From positions 106,662 through 170,661 of the forward strand of contig NZ_NWSV01000012.1 of NCBI RefSeq assembly GCF_002531935.1: DNA of 64,000 bases, in the 5' to 3' direction. Origin of the DNA: Rhizobium chutanense (GTDB taxonomy: Bacteria; Pseudomonadota; Alphaproteobacteria; Rhizobiales; Rhizobiaceae). The notes beneath the pieces were generated by a model. That model saw nothing but the letters and a program-made list of their open reading frames with translations. It did no database searches and had not been told where the DNA came from. Of the stretch, positions 9,485 through 17,698 are shown one piece after another; positions within the stretch are counted from its first letter, which is position 1; every line of letters begins with the position of its first letter. Made by a program: the position numbers and the translations under genes.

Positions 9485-9624
9485 GTCTTCCTCCGCAGCG
9501 GCCGGCGGTCCCGGCCTGACGTGCCGAGTGTTCCGCCAATGAATTCGGGCGTCAAGCGTCCGAACGCCTCTTGCGACAGGCTGCGATCTGTCGCAGCCTG
9601 CATCCGCCCTTGGAAGGAGCTTTC

Positions 9625-10395
9625 ATGCGACGTTATTCAGCCTGCATAGAGTGGCTGTTTGCCGAAGAAGGCGACAGCTTTCCAGATCGCATCCGCCGCG
9701 CCCATACCGCCGGCCTGACGGCAATCGAATTCTGGCGCTGGAGCGACAAGGATCTGAATGCCATCGAGGCGGCGCTGAAGGAAACCGGCCATGTCGTCAC
9801 CAGCCTCGTCGCCGAACCGATGATCGCGCTGACCGACGCCGCCAACCGGCAGTCCTGGCTGAAAGGCCTTGCCGAATCCGTCGCTGTCGCCAAACGTCTC
9901 GGTGCGCCGGTGCTGATCGCCCAGGCCGGAGACGATCTTCCGGGCCTGAGCCGCAAAGAGCAGCGCCGGGCGCTCACCGAAACGCTGAAAGCTGGCGCCG
10001 ATATCCTTGAAGGCAGCGGTGTGCGCCTTGGCGTCGAACCGCTCAACATCCGCATCGACCATATCGGCTATTTCCTCGATTCGACCCGCGAAGGCCTCGA
10101 CATCATTGACGACGTCGCTCGCCCCGAGATCGGCATCGTCTACGACATCTACCATTCCGCCATCATGGACGAACGCACCGAAGCGGTGCTGGACGGCCGT
10201 CTCGACCGTGTTTTCCACGTCCATGTCGCCGATCATCCCGGCCGCAACGAACCGGGCTCCGGCGGCATCGACCTCGCTCACCGCCTCAACTGGATCTTCG
10301 CCAACGGTTATGACGGCGCCGTCGGCCTGGAATATCGGCCGATGAGACCCGGCGCCGACGCCGTCAGGGCTGCGATCGCTTCGCTCGGCGGTTAG
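9625..10395 (+). CDS. Sugar phosphate isomerase/epimerase, hydroxypyruvate-isomerase-like TIM barrel
   Basis: A 256-aa AP-endonuclease-2-like TIM-barrel protein. The N terminus (RYSACIEWLFAEEG) and the metal-ligand segments LGVEPLN, YDIYH and FHVHVADHPGRNEPGSGGID are characteristic of hydroxypyruvate isomerase (Hyi/Gip) and related ketose isomerases. The ATG at 9625 is preceded by GGAAGGAG at 6-8 bases and gives the canonical N terminus; the frame is open further upstream. It could interconvert hydroxypyruvate and tartronate semialdehyde, or act on another short sugar acid. No glyoxylate carboligase gene is nearby, so I do not assign hyi. Its last four bases overlap the end of the convergent CMD gene. 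Confidence 0.85.
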   Translation: MRRYSACIEWLFAEEGDSFPDRIRRAHTAGLTAIEFWRWSDKDLNAIEAALKETGHVVTSLVAEPMIALTDAANRQSWLKGLAESVAVAKRLGAPVLIAQAGDDLPGLSRKEQRRALTETLKAGADILEGSGVRLGVEPLNIRIDHIGYFLDSTREGLDIIDDVARPEIGIVYDIYHSAIMDERTEAVLDGRLDRVFHVHVADHPGRNEPGSGGIDLAHRLNWIFANGYDGAVGLEYRPMRPGADAVRAAIASLGG

Positions 10396-10928
10396 GCTGA
10401 GCCGGCGCTTTCGGCAAAGGCTTCAAGCTCGGGGTCGAACTCGACCTCCACGACATTGTTGAACACCGCGGTCGCCAGCATGATGCCGGCAAAGGCGATG
10501 AGATCGACAAGCACCTTGGTCTCGTAGCGCTCCTTCAGCCCCGCCCAGAGTTCCGCCGGCACGGCGTTGGAATCGGCAACGATCGCCCTGCCGAAAGCAT
10601 CGAGCAGTGCTTCATTGTTGGAAAAAGCAAGCGCATCGGGATCAAAGCCCTTGTTGATCAGCGCCCGTCGAAAGAAGGTGATGGCGATCTTCGATTTCGC
10701 CGCCTTCGAGATCGCATGCGAGAAGATCCAGATCTCCCGGTCGCTGACGACAGGATTGAGCTCGGCCCGCAGCGTGAACCATTCGGCATAGATGCGGTGT
10801 GCGACCGGCGAATGCAGCAGTGTGCGCTTCATGTTGGTCATGCGCCCGCGCAGCCTGACTTCCTCGTCATGCGCCGCCCGAACCTCTGGCGAAGCGGTGT
10901 CGTAATCGATCTGCGGGAGATGGCTCAT
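10392..10928 (-). CDS. AhpD-like / carboxymuconolactone decarboxylase-family protein
   Basis: A 178-aa all-helical protein of the CMD/AhpD superfamily, peroxidase-related subgroup. It shows an N-terminal tract (YDTASPEVRAAHDEEVRLRG) and the core helices with SDREIWIFSHAISKAAKSKIAITFFRRALINKGFDPD. The CxxC of true AhpD peroxidase partners is absent (AKSKI occupies the place), so thiol-disulfide reductase activity is unlikely. The ATG at 10928 has AGAAAGAGCG upstream; the frame stays open to 11021. Its physiological role is not clear. It is divergent from a cupin gene and sits between carbohydrate-metabolism genes. Confidence 0.75.
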   Translation of the reverse strand: MSHLPQIDYDTASPEVRAAHDEEVRLRGRMTNMKRTLLHSPVAHRIYAEWFTLRAELNPVVSDREIWIFSHAISKAAKSKIAITFFRRALINKGFDPDALAFSNNEALLDAFGRAIVADSNAVPAELWAGLKERYETKVLVDLIAFAGIMLATAVFNNVVEVEFDPELEAFAESAGSA

Positions 10929-11019
10929 TGGGTCCGCTCTTTCTGCTGCATCGAGGTAAATCCGCTTGGCCACCACAATACTCCCGCCTAGACTGACCCG
11001 ATCAATGCGGAGGCTAGGC

Positions 11020-11493
11020 ATGAGCGGCGACCACGATCATTCTCACATCGACTGGCGGGAGCACGGCGTCAAGGTCATCCCCGGCAACTCGCTCGATCCG
11101 AACACCGCACAGACGCCGGGCATGAACCGCGCCACCGCGATCAACAATGCCCGCGCCGGCGCCGAAAAGATCTGGGCCGGCACGGTGACGATCCATGCCA
11201 ATGCCAAGACCCGCGCCCATCATCACGGCGATCTCGAAAGCATCATCTACGTCGTCAAGGGCAAGGCCCGCATGCGCTGGGGCGAGCATCTGGAATATAC
11301 CGCCGAGGCTGGCCCCGGCGATTTCATCTACGTCCCGCCCTATGTGCCGCATCAGGAGATCAATGCCAGCCGCGACGAGACGCTGGAATGCGTGCTCGTC
11401 CGCTCGGGCCAGGAACCGGTTGTGGTCAACCTGGATATCGAGCCGGTCGAGAAACCGGAAGACGTCCCCTGGGTCGACCCCATCCACCGCTGA
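11020..11493 (+). CDS. Cupin-domain protein
   Basis: A single-domain cupin of 157 aa. Metal-binding motif 1 is visible in HANAKTRAHHHGDLESIIYVVKGKARMRWG (paired His and Glu) and motif 2 in GDFIYVPPYVPHQEIN. The start at 11020 follows GCGGAGG by seven bases. It resembles uncharacterised cupins associated with sugar or aromatic catabolism; a dioxygenase, isomerase or ligand-binding role are all possible. The gene ends seven bases before the end of the convergent ugpC-like gene. Confidence 0.85.
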   Translation: MSGDHDHSHIDWREHGVKVIPGNSLDPNTAQTPGMNRATAINNARAGAEKIWAGTVTIHANAKTRAHHHGDLESIIYVVKGKARMRWGEHLEYTAEAGPGDFIYVPPYVPHQEINASRDETLECVLVRSGQEPVVVNLDIEPVEKPEDVPWVDPIHR

Positions 11494-11499
11494 CGCCGC

Positions 11500-12609
11500 T
11501 CAGGCATGAACGGCGGCGGCGCTGTTCACCGCCGTGTTCTCGATGATCCGGCCGGTATCGGCGGCATAGAGGTGGATTGCATTGTGATCGATCGCGATAC
11601 CGATCGTATCACCCGATTTCACCGTCACGGCCTCGGTCAGCGCCACGGCAAAGGGCAGCCCGTCGAAATCGGCATGAACGACGCGGCTGGCGCCGAGTTC
11701 TTCGATGAAATCGGCTGTCGCGACCAATGCGCCGGGCGCATCCGGGGCCACCAGCCGAGCGGCTTCGGCGCGCATGCCGAGCACGACGCGCTTGCCTTTC
11801 AGCTGTGCTGCGCGCTCGCGCAGCAGCACGATCTTGCGGCTCTGATCGTAGACGAAGACGCCCTCGTCGTTGATCGTGCCTTCGAGCAAGTTCATCGCCG
11901 GCGTGCCGACGAAGCCGGCGACGAAACGGGAGACCGGATGATGATAGACCTCTTCCGGCGTGCCGACCTGCTCCACCCTGCCGCCGTTCATCACCACCAG
12001 CCGGTCGGCCAGCGTCATCGCCTCGGTCTGGTCGTGCGTGACGAAGATCGAGGTGGCGCCGAGGCGCCGGTGCAGGCGGCGGATTTCGGCGCGCATGGCG
12101 ATGCGCAGCTTGGCGTCGAGGTTCGACAGCGGCTCGTCGAAGAGGAACACCTTCGGTTCGCGGATCATCGCACGGCCCATGGCGACGCGCTGGCGCTGGC
12201 CGCCGGAAAGGGCGGCCGGCCGGCGGTCGAGGAAGGGTTCGAGGCTGAGCGCCTTGGCGACCTCGGCAATGCGACGGCTGCGCTCCGCCTTCGCCACACC
12301 CGCCACTTTCAAGGCATAGCCGATATTCTCGGCGACCGTCATGTGCGGATAGAGCGCATAATTCTGGAACACCATCGCGCAACCCCGCTCGCGTGGCTCC
12401 AGCCGGTTGACGACGCGGCCGTCGATGGCGATTTCGCCGCCGGTGATTTCCTCGAGCCCGGCGATCATGCGCAGCAGCGTAGACTTGCCGCAGCCGGAGG
12501 GGCCGAGGATGACGATGAATTCGCCGGACTGGATCTCCAAGTCGACGCCGTGAACGACGGGATGCTTGCCGTAGCTCTTCTTCACATCACGGATTGAGAT
12601 CGGTGCCAC
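11500..12609 (-). CDS. ugpC: ABC importer ATPase, UgpC/MalK family
   Basis: ATPase of a CUT1-type sugar/glycerol-phosphate importer, 369 aa. It contains Walker A GPSGCGKST (about 37-45), the signature LSGGQRQRVAMG, Walker B VFLFDEPLSNLD, the H-loop VTHDQ, and a C-terminal TOBE/MalK regulatory region from about residue 235. The start is GTG at 12609 with AAGGAG seven bases upstream. It is the last gene of the ugpB-A-E-C-like operon, 12 bp after the preceding permease. The symbol rests on the linked UgpB-like binding protein; MalK-type ATPases are hard to tell apart by themselves. Confidence 0.88.
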   Translation of the reverse strand: MAPISIRDVKKSYGKHPVVHGVDLEIQSGEFIVILGPSGCGKSTLLRMIAGLEEITGGEIAIDGRVVNRLEPRERGCAMVFQNYALYPHMTVAENIGYALKVAGVAKAERSRRIAEVAKALSLEPFLDRRPAALSGGQRQRVAMGRAMIREPKVFLFDEPLSNLDAKLRIAMRAEIRRLHRRLGATSIFVTHDQTEAMTLADRLVVMNGGRVEQVGTPEEVYHHPVSRFVAGFVGTPAMNLLEGTINDEGVFVYDQSRKIVLLRERAAQLKGKRVVLGMRAEAARLVAPDAPGALVATADFIEELGASRVVHADFDGLPFAVALTEAVTVKSGDTIGIAIDHNAIHLYAADTGRIIENTAVNSAAAVHA

Positions 12610-12621
12610 AGGACTGCTCCT

Positions 12622-13536
12622 TCACTTCTCGGTGGAGATAAGGCCGCGCACGAACCAGCGCTGCATCAGGATGACGAGCAGCAGCGGCGGCGACATGATG
12701 ATAAGTGTACCGGCCATGGCGACGTTCCAGTCGGGCAGGCCGAATTCGGACGGAATGAGGGTCTTGAGCTGCGTCACCGCAATGCCGAAATTCGGATCGG
12801 TGGTGACGAGCAGCGGCCAGAGATACTGGTTCCAGGCCCAGACGAACATGATGGTGAAGAGCGCGATCATGTTCGACCGCGACAGCGGCAGCAGGATATC
12901 GACGAAAAAGCGGACGGGCCCGGCCCCATCCATCTTCGTCGCCTCGGCAAGCTCGTCCGGAACGGTCAGGTAGAACTGGCGGTAAAGGAAGGTGCCGGTC
13001 GCGGTGGCGACGAGCGGGGCCACGAGACCGGTATAGGAATTCAGCAGACCCCATTCGAGTTTGATCTGGATGCCGGACACCCAGGCGACCAGCGCGGTGA
13101 TTCCCGTGATATCGAGGATCGTCTGGAAAGGCTGCAGCGCGTTGGCCGCAATCGAATAGGTCGGCACGATGCGGACTTCCAGCGGCAGCATCAGCGTGAT
13201 GAAGATGATCCAGAAGATCAGATGCCGGCCGCGGAAGCGGAAGTAGACGATCGAGAAAGCCGCCATGGCCGAAAGGATGACCTTGCCGGCGCCGACAGCC
13301 GTGGCGAAGATGATGCTATGGATCAGCTTGTTGCCGAGATCGGCACGGACCCAGGCAGTCTGTGCATTTTCCCAGAAATGCGAACTCGGGGTCAGCGGCA
13401 GCGGTACGCGGTTGACCGTCTCCAGATCGAGCGTCGACGCAACGATGACGATGAAGAAAGGCAGAAGCGCGATCACCATGCCGAGCGCCAGAAGCGTATA
13501 GCAGATGAAGTTGAATATCGGCGTGCGTTCGATCAT
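12622..13536 (-). CDS. ugpE: ABC importer permease, UgpE-like (MalG family)
   Basis: A 304-aa inner-membrane permease with six predicted helices and the EAA loop ELAEATKMDGAGPVRFFVDILLPL, which contacts the ATPase. The N terminus (NFICYTLLALGMVIALLPFFIVIVAS) is a membrane anchor followed by a periplasmic loop, as in UgpE/MalG. It starts 10 bp after the end of the UgpA-like gene and precedes the ATPase gene. The linked UgpB-like binding protein points to glycerol-3-phosphate or a glycerophosphodiester as substrate. Confidence 0.88.
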   Translation of the reverse strand: MIERTPIFNFICYTLLALGMVIALLPFFIVIVASTLDLETVNRVPLPLTPSSHFWENAQTAWVRADLGNKLIHSIIFATAVGAGKVILSAMAAFSIVYFRFRGRHLIFWIIFITLMLPLEVRIVPTYSIAANALQPFQTILDITGITALVAWVSGIQIKLEWGLLNSYTGLVAPLVATATGTFLYRQFYLTVPDELAEATKMDGAGPVRFFVDILLPLSRSNMIALFTIMFVWAWNQYLWPLLVTTDPNFGIAVTQLKTLIPSEFGLPDWNVAMAGTLIIMSPPLLLVILMQRWFVRGLISTEK

Positions 13537-13546
13537 ATCGGCGACC

Positions 13547-14431
13547 TCACTTGTAGTGCACGCGCCGCTCGATGAAGCGGAACTGGAAGATGGTGAGAAG
13601 GACGACGAGCGCCATCAGGATGATCGACTGGGCCGCAGCCCCGGAATAATCGAGCCCCCTGAAGCCGTCGAAATAGATCTTGTAGACCATGAGTTCCGTC
13701 GCCCGTGCCGGCCCGCCCTGGGTCATGACGTCGACGATGCCGAAGGAATCCTGGAAGCTTTCGGTGATGTTGATGACGAGCAGGAAAAACAGCGTCGGCG
13801 TCAGCAGCGGCAGCTGGAGATCCCACATGCGTCGCAGCGGCCCGGAGCCGTCCATGGCCGCGGCCTCGATCAGCGAACGCGGAATGCCCTGAAGCGCCGA
13901 AAGAAAGAAGATGAAATTATAGCCGATATATTTCCAGGAAAAGGCGATGATCACGGCGATCATCGCGTCCTTGCCGTCGAGCGCCGGGTTCCAGAGACCG
14001 GGCCAGACATGATTGATGACCGAGAGAAGGCCAGCCTCCGGCGCCAGAATGAAGCGGAAGGCAAGACCGAGAGCCGGAGCGGCAATCGCGTAGGGCCAGA
14101 TGAAGACCGACCGGTAGATTTTATGGCCGCGCAATTCACGATCGGTCAAAAGCGCCAGGATCAGCGCCATCGCCATGGCGATCGCCGTCGAGCTGAAGCC
14201 GAAGATCATGCTGCGGGTGATCGATTCCCAATAGATCGGATCGCTGAGCAATTGCTTGAAATTGTCGAAACCGACCCAGGCATTGCCGCCGCCCCATGGC
14301 TGTTCGAGCGTGAACGCCCAATAGAGCGCCTGCGCACTCGGCCAATAGAAGAAGACAAAGATCAGCAGCAGCATCGGAAACGCGAAGAGCAGTCCGATCG
14401 TCGTCGAGGAGAAGGTGACGCGCTTTTCCAT
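13547..14431 (-). CDS. ugpA: ABC importer permease, UgpA-like (MalF family)
   Basis: A 294-aa permease (from the ATG at 14431) with TM1 in LLFAFPMLLLIFVFFYWPSA and the EAA loop SLIEAAAMDGSGPLRRMWDLQLP. The frame continues upstream to 14518, but the extra Arg/Pro-rich residues do not belong to the family, so I use the internal ATG. It lies between the UgpB-like gene, from which it is separated by a GC-rich hairpin, and the UgpE-like gene. Confidence 0.88.
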   Translation of the reverse strand: MEKRVTFSSTTIGLLFAFPMLLLIFVFFYWPSAQALYWAFTLEQPWGGGNAWVGFDNFKQLLSDPIYWESITRSMIFGFSSTAIAMAMALILALLTDRELRGHKIYRSVFIWPYAIAAPALGLAFRFILAPEAGLLSVINHVWPGLWNPALDGKDAMIAVIIAFSWKYIGYNFIFFLSALQGIPRSLIEAAAMDGSGPLRRMWDLQLPLLTPTLFFLLVINITESFQDSFGIVDVMTQGGPARATELMVYKIYFDGFRGLDYSGAAAQSIILMALVVLLTIFQFRFIERRVHYK

Positions 14432-14504
14432 GGTGGTCGTTTTCGGCCTGGTTGGGCACGGGCGGCGAGTTCGCCTCCGCGGCCGGTATGAATGTACAAG
14501 GACA

Positions 14505-14533
14505 CACCCGGCACGCAAAGCGCGGGCCGGGTG
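14505..14533 (-). terminator. Intercistronic hairpin between ugpB-like and ugpA-like genes
   Basis: CACCCGGC (14505-14512) and GCCGGGTG (14526-14533) form a perfect 8-bp GC stem just after the binding-protein gene. No T-run follows, so it is more likely an RNA-stabilising or partial-termination structure that keeps binding-protein mRNA in excess over permease mRNA. Confidence 0.5.
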
Positions 14534-14550
14534 CGGCTCATATCGGTCGA

Positions 14551-15906
14551 TCAGGGAAGCTGAACGTTCTTGTAGGTCTGCTGGAAGCGGCGCAGCAGCT
14601 GGTTGCCGCGATCGGCGGCGCCGTCGAGCGAAGCCTGGACATCGGCGTTGTTGACGAAGATCGCCTGCAGGCCGTTGGCGATTTCGGTGCGGACCTGCAA
14701 CAGGCCGCCGAGGCGGATGCCGTGCGGAGCCGTATCGTCAGCAGGCGATGCGGTCAGGCTCTGAATGGCAAGTTCGCGGCCGGCATAAGGAGCCTTGTCG
14801 TAGAAGCCCTGCTTCTTCAGATATTCGAAGCCGGAGTTACGAACCGGGATATAGCCGGTCACGGTCGACCAGGTCAGTGCTTCTTCCGGCTTGGCGATGA
14901 AGTTGAAGAAGGCGGCGGCAGCCTTGTATTCGGCGTCGCTGTGGCCCTGCAGAACCCAGAGCGAAGCACCGCCGACATAGGAGCTGTGACGGGTTGCGGT
15001 GCCATAGGTCGGGAGCATCGAAACGCCCCAGTTCATGCCCTGCTTGGCGGTACGGCCGATATTGCCGTGGTCGCCGACCGAGGTCAGGATGACCTGGCAA
15101 TCGCCGGCGGCGAAGGCTTCGACGAAGGTCTGGCCGACAGCCTTGTTCTTGATGACGGCGAGCTTGTTGTCGTACCAGGACTTGAGGTCCTTGATGTAGC
15201 TGACGAGAAGCGGGTTCTTGTTGAACGTCAGTTCGGCGTCGAGGCCTTCGAAGCCGTTCTTCTTCGTGGCAATGGCTTCGCCGCTGACGGCTTCGAACTG
15301 CTCGACATACTGCCAGACTTCGTTGTTGGAGATGTCGAAGGCGAGCGGGCAGGCATAGCCTGCGTCCTTGAGAGCCTTGAAGTCTTCACCGGCTTCCTGC
15401 CAGGTAGCCGGAGCATGGTCCTTGCCGATCTTGGCGAAGGCGTCCTTGTTCCAATAGAGCAGAGCGGTCGACGAGTTGAAGGGGAAGGAATACATCTCGC
15501 CCTTGGACGTCGCATAATAGTTTGCGATGCCGGAGAAGTAATCTTTCCAGTCGACGGTGTAGCCCATGTCGGCCATCAGCTTGTTTGCCGGATAAAAGGC
15601 GCCGGAAAGCATGATGTCGAGCGTGCCGGCGTCGGAGACCTGGGCGATGGTCGGCTGCTTGCCGGCGCGAAAGGCTGCAATGGTGTTCTGCAGGGAAGCG
15701 TCATAGCTGCCCTGGCTGGTGCAGACGACTTCGTAATCGGCCTGCGACTGGTTGAAGCGATCGCACTGTTCCTGGACACGCTTTGCGATGTCACCGGAAT
15801 TGCCGAACCAGAAGTCAATCTTGGTCTTATCGGCGGCGGCAGCGGGACCAGCAAGAAACGCTGTAGCGAGAAGGGCGCCGACGGCGCCGAGAAGCTTGGC
15901 TTGCAT
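14551..15906 (-). CDS. ugpB: ABC importer substrate-binding protein, UgpB-like (glycerol-3-phosphate)
   Basis: A periplasmic binding protein of 451 aa with a signal peptide (MQAKLLGAVGALLATAFLAG, then PAAAA). Resemblance to E. coli UgpB is extensive: FNSSTALLYWNKDAF, the KNGFEGLDAELTFN segment, VGGASLWVLQG, TGYIPV, and the closing DRGNQLLRRFQQTYKN. This makes glycerol-3-phosphate or glycerophosphodiester binding a good inference. The start at 15906 gives a clean signal peptide; the frame is open to 15966. It is the first gene of a four-gene B-A-E-C operon. A Pho-box-like repeat and an AT-rich palindrome lie upstream (15980-16133). Confidence 0.88.
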   Translation of the reverse strand: MQAKLLGAVGALLATAFLAGPAAAADKTKIDFWFGNSGDIAKRVQEQCDRFNQSQADYEVVCTSQGSYDASLQNTIAAFRAGKQPTIAQVSDAGTLDIMLSGAFYPANKLMADMGYTVDWKDYFSGIANYYATSKGEMYSFPFNSSTALLYWNKDAFAKIGKDHAPATWQEAGEDFKALKDAGYACPLAFDISNNEVWQYVEQFEAVSGEAIATKKNGFEGLDAELTFNKNPLLVSYIKDLKSWYDNKLAVIKNKAVGQTFVEAFAAGDCQVILTSVGDHGNIGRTAKQGMNWGVSMLPTYGTATRHSSYVGGASLWVLQGHSDAEYKAAAAFFNFIAKPEEALTWSTVTGYIPVRNSGFEYLKKQGFYDKAPYAGRELAIQSLTASPADDTAPHGIRLGGLLQVRTEIANGLQAIFVNNADVQASLDGAADRGNQLLRRFQQTYKNVQLP

Positions 15907-15979
15907 GAGAACCTCGAACGTAAAAAGGACGCGCACTTTCAGCGCACGCCCTATTAACTGGTTCAAATTGCCGCGGCCA

Positions 15980-15996
15980 ATGAATATTACATGACA
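15980..15996 (-). promoter_or_regulatory. Possible Pho box upstream of ugpB-like gene
   Basis: Read on the minus strand, TGTCAT and ATTCAT occur 11 bases apart, the spacing and partial sequence of PhoB half-sites. The ugp operons of E. coli and Sinorhizobium belong to the Pho regulon, which gives this weak match some weight. Only one pair of half-sites is seen and it is imperfect. Confidence 0.3.
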
Positions 15997-16109
15997 TGAA
16001 ACGATCGAAACCGTGCCGTCACAAAACCTTCATTTGGATATTATTTGCCACAGCCGAGACTATATTTAGAGAAGTCTCGCCAGCCACCCCCAGCGCACTG
16101 CCGAACATT

Positions 16110-16133
16110 CATATTTATATTCGAATAAATATG
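16110..16133. promoter_or_regulatory. AT-rich palindrome in the ugpB upstream region
   Basis: CATATTTAT (16110-16118) and ATAAATATG (16125-16133) form a perfect 9-bp inverted repeat around ATTCGA. It lies in the 364-bp gap (15907-16270) between the ROK gene's 3' end and the ugpB-like start, and is a candidate operator. Apart from this and the Pho-box-like repeat I see no gene in the gap. Confidence 0.4.
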
Positions 16134-16270
16134 ATTTTCAAGGGTTTTCAATATTTGCCTATAGTGCGACAGCCTGTCGTTGTTCGCCGATATCGTTGCT
16201 TGACACTTACGAAGCGGCCCCATTTTTCAGCTGCTGCACTGCTGTGCAACGCCCGGTTTCAGCCCCTGAA

Positions 16271-17476
16271 TCAGAGGGAATCCTTCAAAATTGCAGCAAA
16301 ATGCGGATCGAATGCGCGACTGATCGGTCCAGCGGCAGCCCCGAGCGCCACCGACCAGGGATCGGCCATGCCGGGCTGCAGGCGCGGCAGGGTCCGGCCG
16401 CGCCGTTCGGCGATCGAGGGCAGCAACGGGCCGATGGCCGCGATCAACCGGTTCACCAGGGCCTCCGAGGCGCTGCCGCAGAGGATCACCGTCTGCGGAT
16501 CGAAGATCGTTTCGATGAGATGGATGCTCCAGCGCAGGTCCGCCGCCGCCGCGTCGATCCAGGTCTCGACGCTCGGATCACCCCTTAAGACGCGGTCGTT
16601 GATCTCTGCGTGCAGATCGGGATCGGCAGGATCGATCGACAGGTGCTGGTAGAGCGAGGCGAGCGAAGCGCGATGTTCGAGCGGCGTCGATTTGCCGTCG
16701 GCAAACAGCAGCGCCATGCCGATCTCGCCGGCATTGCCGTTGGTGCCGCGATAGAGTTCGCCATTCAGAATGAGGCCGGCGCCGATGCCGTAGCCGACGA
16801 AGAGGCAGACGGCATGGTCGAGGCCGTGGGCGGCTCCCACCATGCGCTCGGCGGTCGCGGCCGCCGCCGCATCGTTCTGCAGGCCGACGTCGAGCCCGGT
16901 GCCGGCGGTCAGCGTTTCCAACAGCGGAAACTTCTGCCAGGCCTCCATCATCCACGGATCGTCGCCGCTGCCGGCAACGCCGAAGGGTCCGGGCATGGCG
17001 ATGCCGAGGCCGACCAGCCGCTTTTCCGATTGCTGGACGATCCCGGCAAGCTTTGCGCGCACGCCGGCAACGAGATCGAGGATGACCTTCGCCCCTTCCG
17101 ACGGACCGCCTGTAGGGAGGCCGGCCTCATCACGCACAAGAACGCTGCCGACGAGATCGACCGCGACCGCGCGCGTCACATGCCGGTCGATCTGCAGGCC
17201 GATGGCAAAGGCGCCCTCGGGAACGAGCCCATAGGGCGTCGAGGGCTGACCCCTGCCCTTGCGCACCGCCGCCTGCGAACGGACGAGGCCGTCGCGCTCG
17301 AGCTCCTCGATGATATTCGACACCGTCTGCTTGGTCAGCCATGTCGCTCGCGCCAGATCGGCGCGGGAAAGCGCACCGTTCATCCGCAAGGCATCGATCA
17401 TCACCCGCCGGTTATGGGCGCTGGTGCCTTCGTGATTGGTGCCGCTCTTGGCCCGGATCGGCCTGCTGTCATTCAT
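16271..17476 (-). CDS. ROK-family transcriptional repressor (NagC/XylR type)
   Basis: A 401-aa regulator with an N-terminal MarR-like winged helix (RRVMIDALRMNGALSRADLARATWLTKQTVSNIIEELERDGLV) and a C-terminal ROK sugar-kinase-like domain. The latter has GLGIAMPGPFG, FVGYGIGAGLILNGELYRGTNGNAGEIGM and a kinase-like C terminus. The usual ROK zinc-cysteine motif is not evident in the HRASLASLYQHLS segment, so the sugar-sensing domain may lack zinc. The start is the ATG at 17476 with AGAGG nine bases upstream; a TTG lies two codons earlier. It is divergent from the binding-protein-SIS-PfkB operon and is its obvious repressor candidate, with TTGACTT repeats between the two. Confidence 0.9.
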   Translation of the reverse strand: MNDSRPIRAKSGTNHEGTSAHNRRVMIDALRMNGALSRADLARATWLTKQTVSNIIEELERDGLVRSQAAVRKGRGQPSTPYGLVPEGAFAIGLQIDRHVTRAVAVDLVGSVLVRDEAGLPTGGPSEGAKVILDLVAGVRAKLAGIVQQSEKRLVGLGIAMPGPFGVAGSGDDPWMMEAWQKFPLLETLTAGTGLDVGLQNDAAAAATAERMVGAAHGLDHAVCLFVGYGIGAGLILNGELYRGTNGNAGEIGMALLFADGKSTPLEHRASLASLYQHLSIDPADPDLHAEINDRVLRGDPSVETWIDAAAADLRWSIHLIETIFDPQTVILCGSASEALVNRLIAAIGPLLPSIAERRGRTLPRLQPGMADPWSVALGAAAGPISRAFDPHFAAILKDSL

Positions 17477-17488
17477 CTGCAATTGCCT

Positions 17489-17538
17489 CTTGACTTCAAT
17501 AGAATGTTGAAGAAGTAATAAGTCAAGACAATTGACTT
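17489..17538. promoter_or_regulatory. Repeated TTGACTT boxes between ROK gene and sugar operon
   Basis: CTTGACTT (17489-17496) is matched by its inverse AAGTCAAG (17520-17527), and ATTGACTT occurs again at 17531-17538. The boxes may be ROK operators and some may also serve as -35 elements. They lie immediately upstream of the repressor start. The region from here to 17698 is the divergent control region. Confidence 0.45.
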
Positions 17539-17698
17539 AATAAGGAACCGGAGAGTTCCAGGGAACGCAGGCGGCCGGACAAGGCCCCGACGACGCTCCG
17601 AGACGAAAACCGGCACATTCCCAAACGTGCCTTCTCGAATACCGATGGCGGAAAGACCGCCTTCGGCCATGCGTAAATGTCACAAACTGGAGGCTGCA

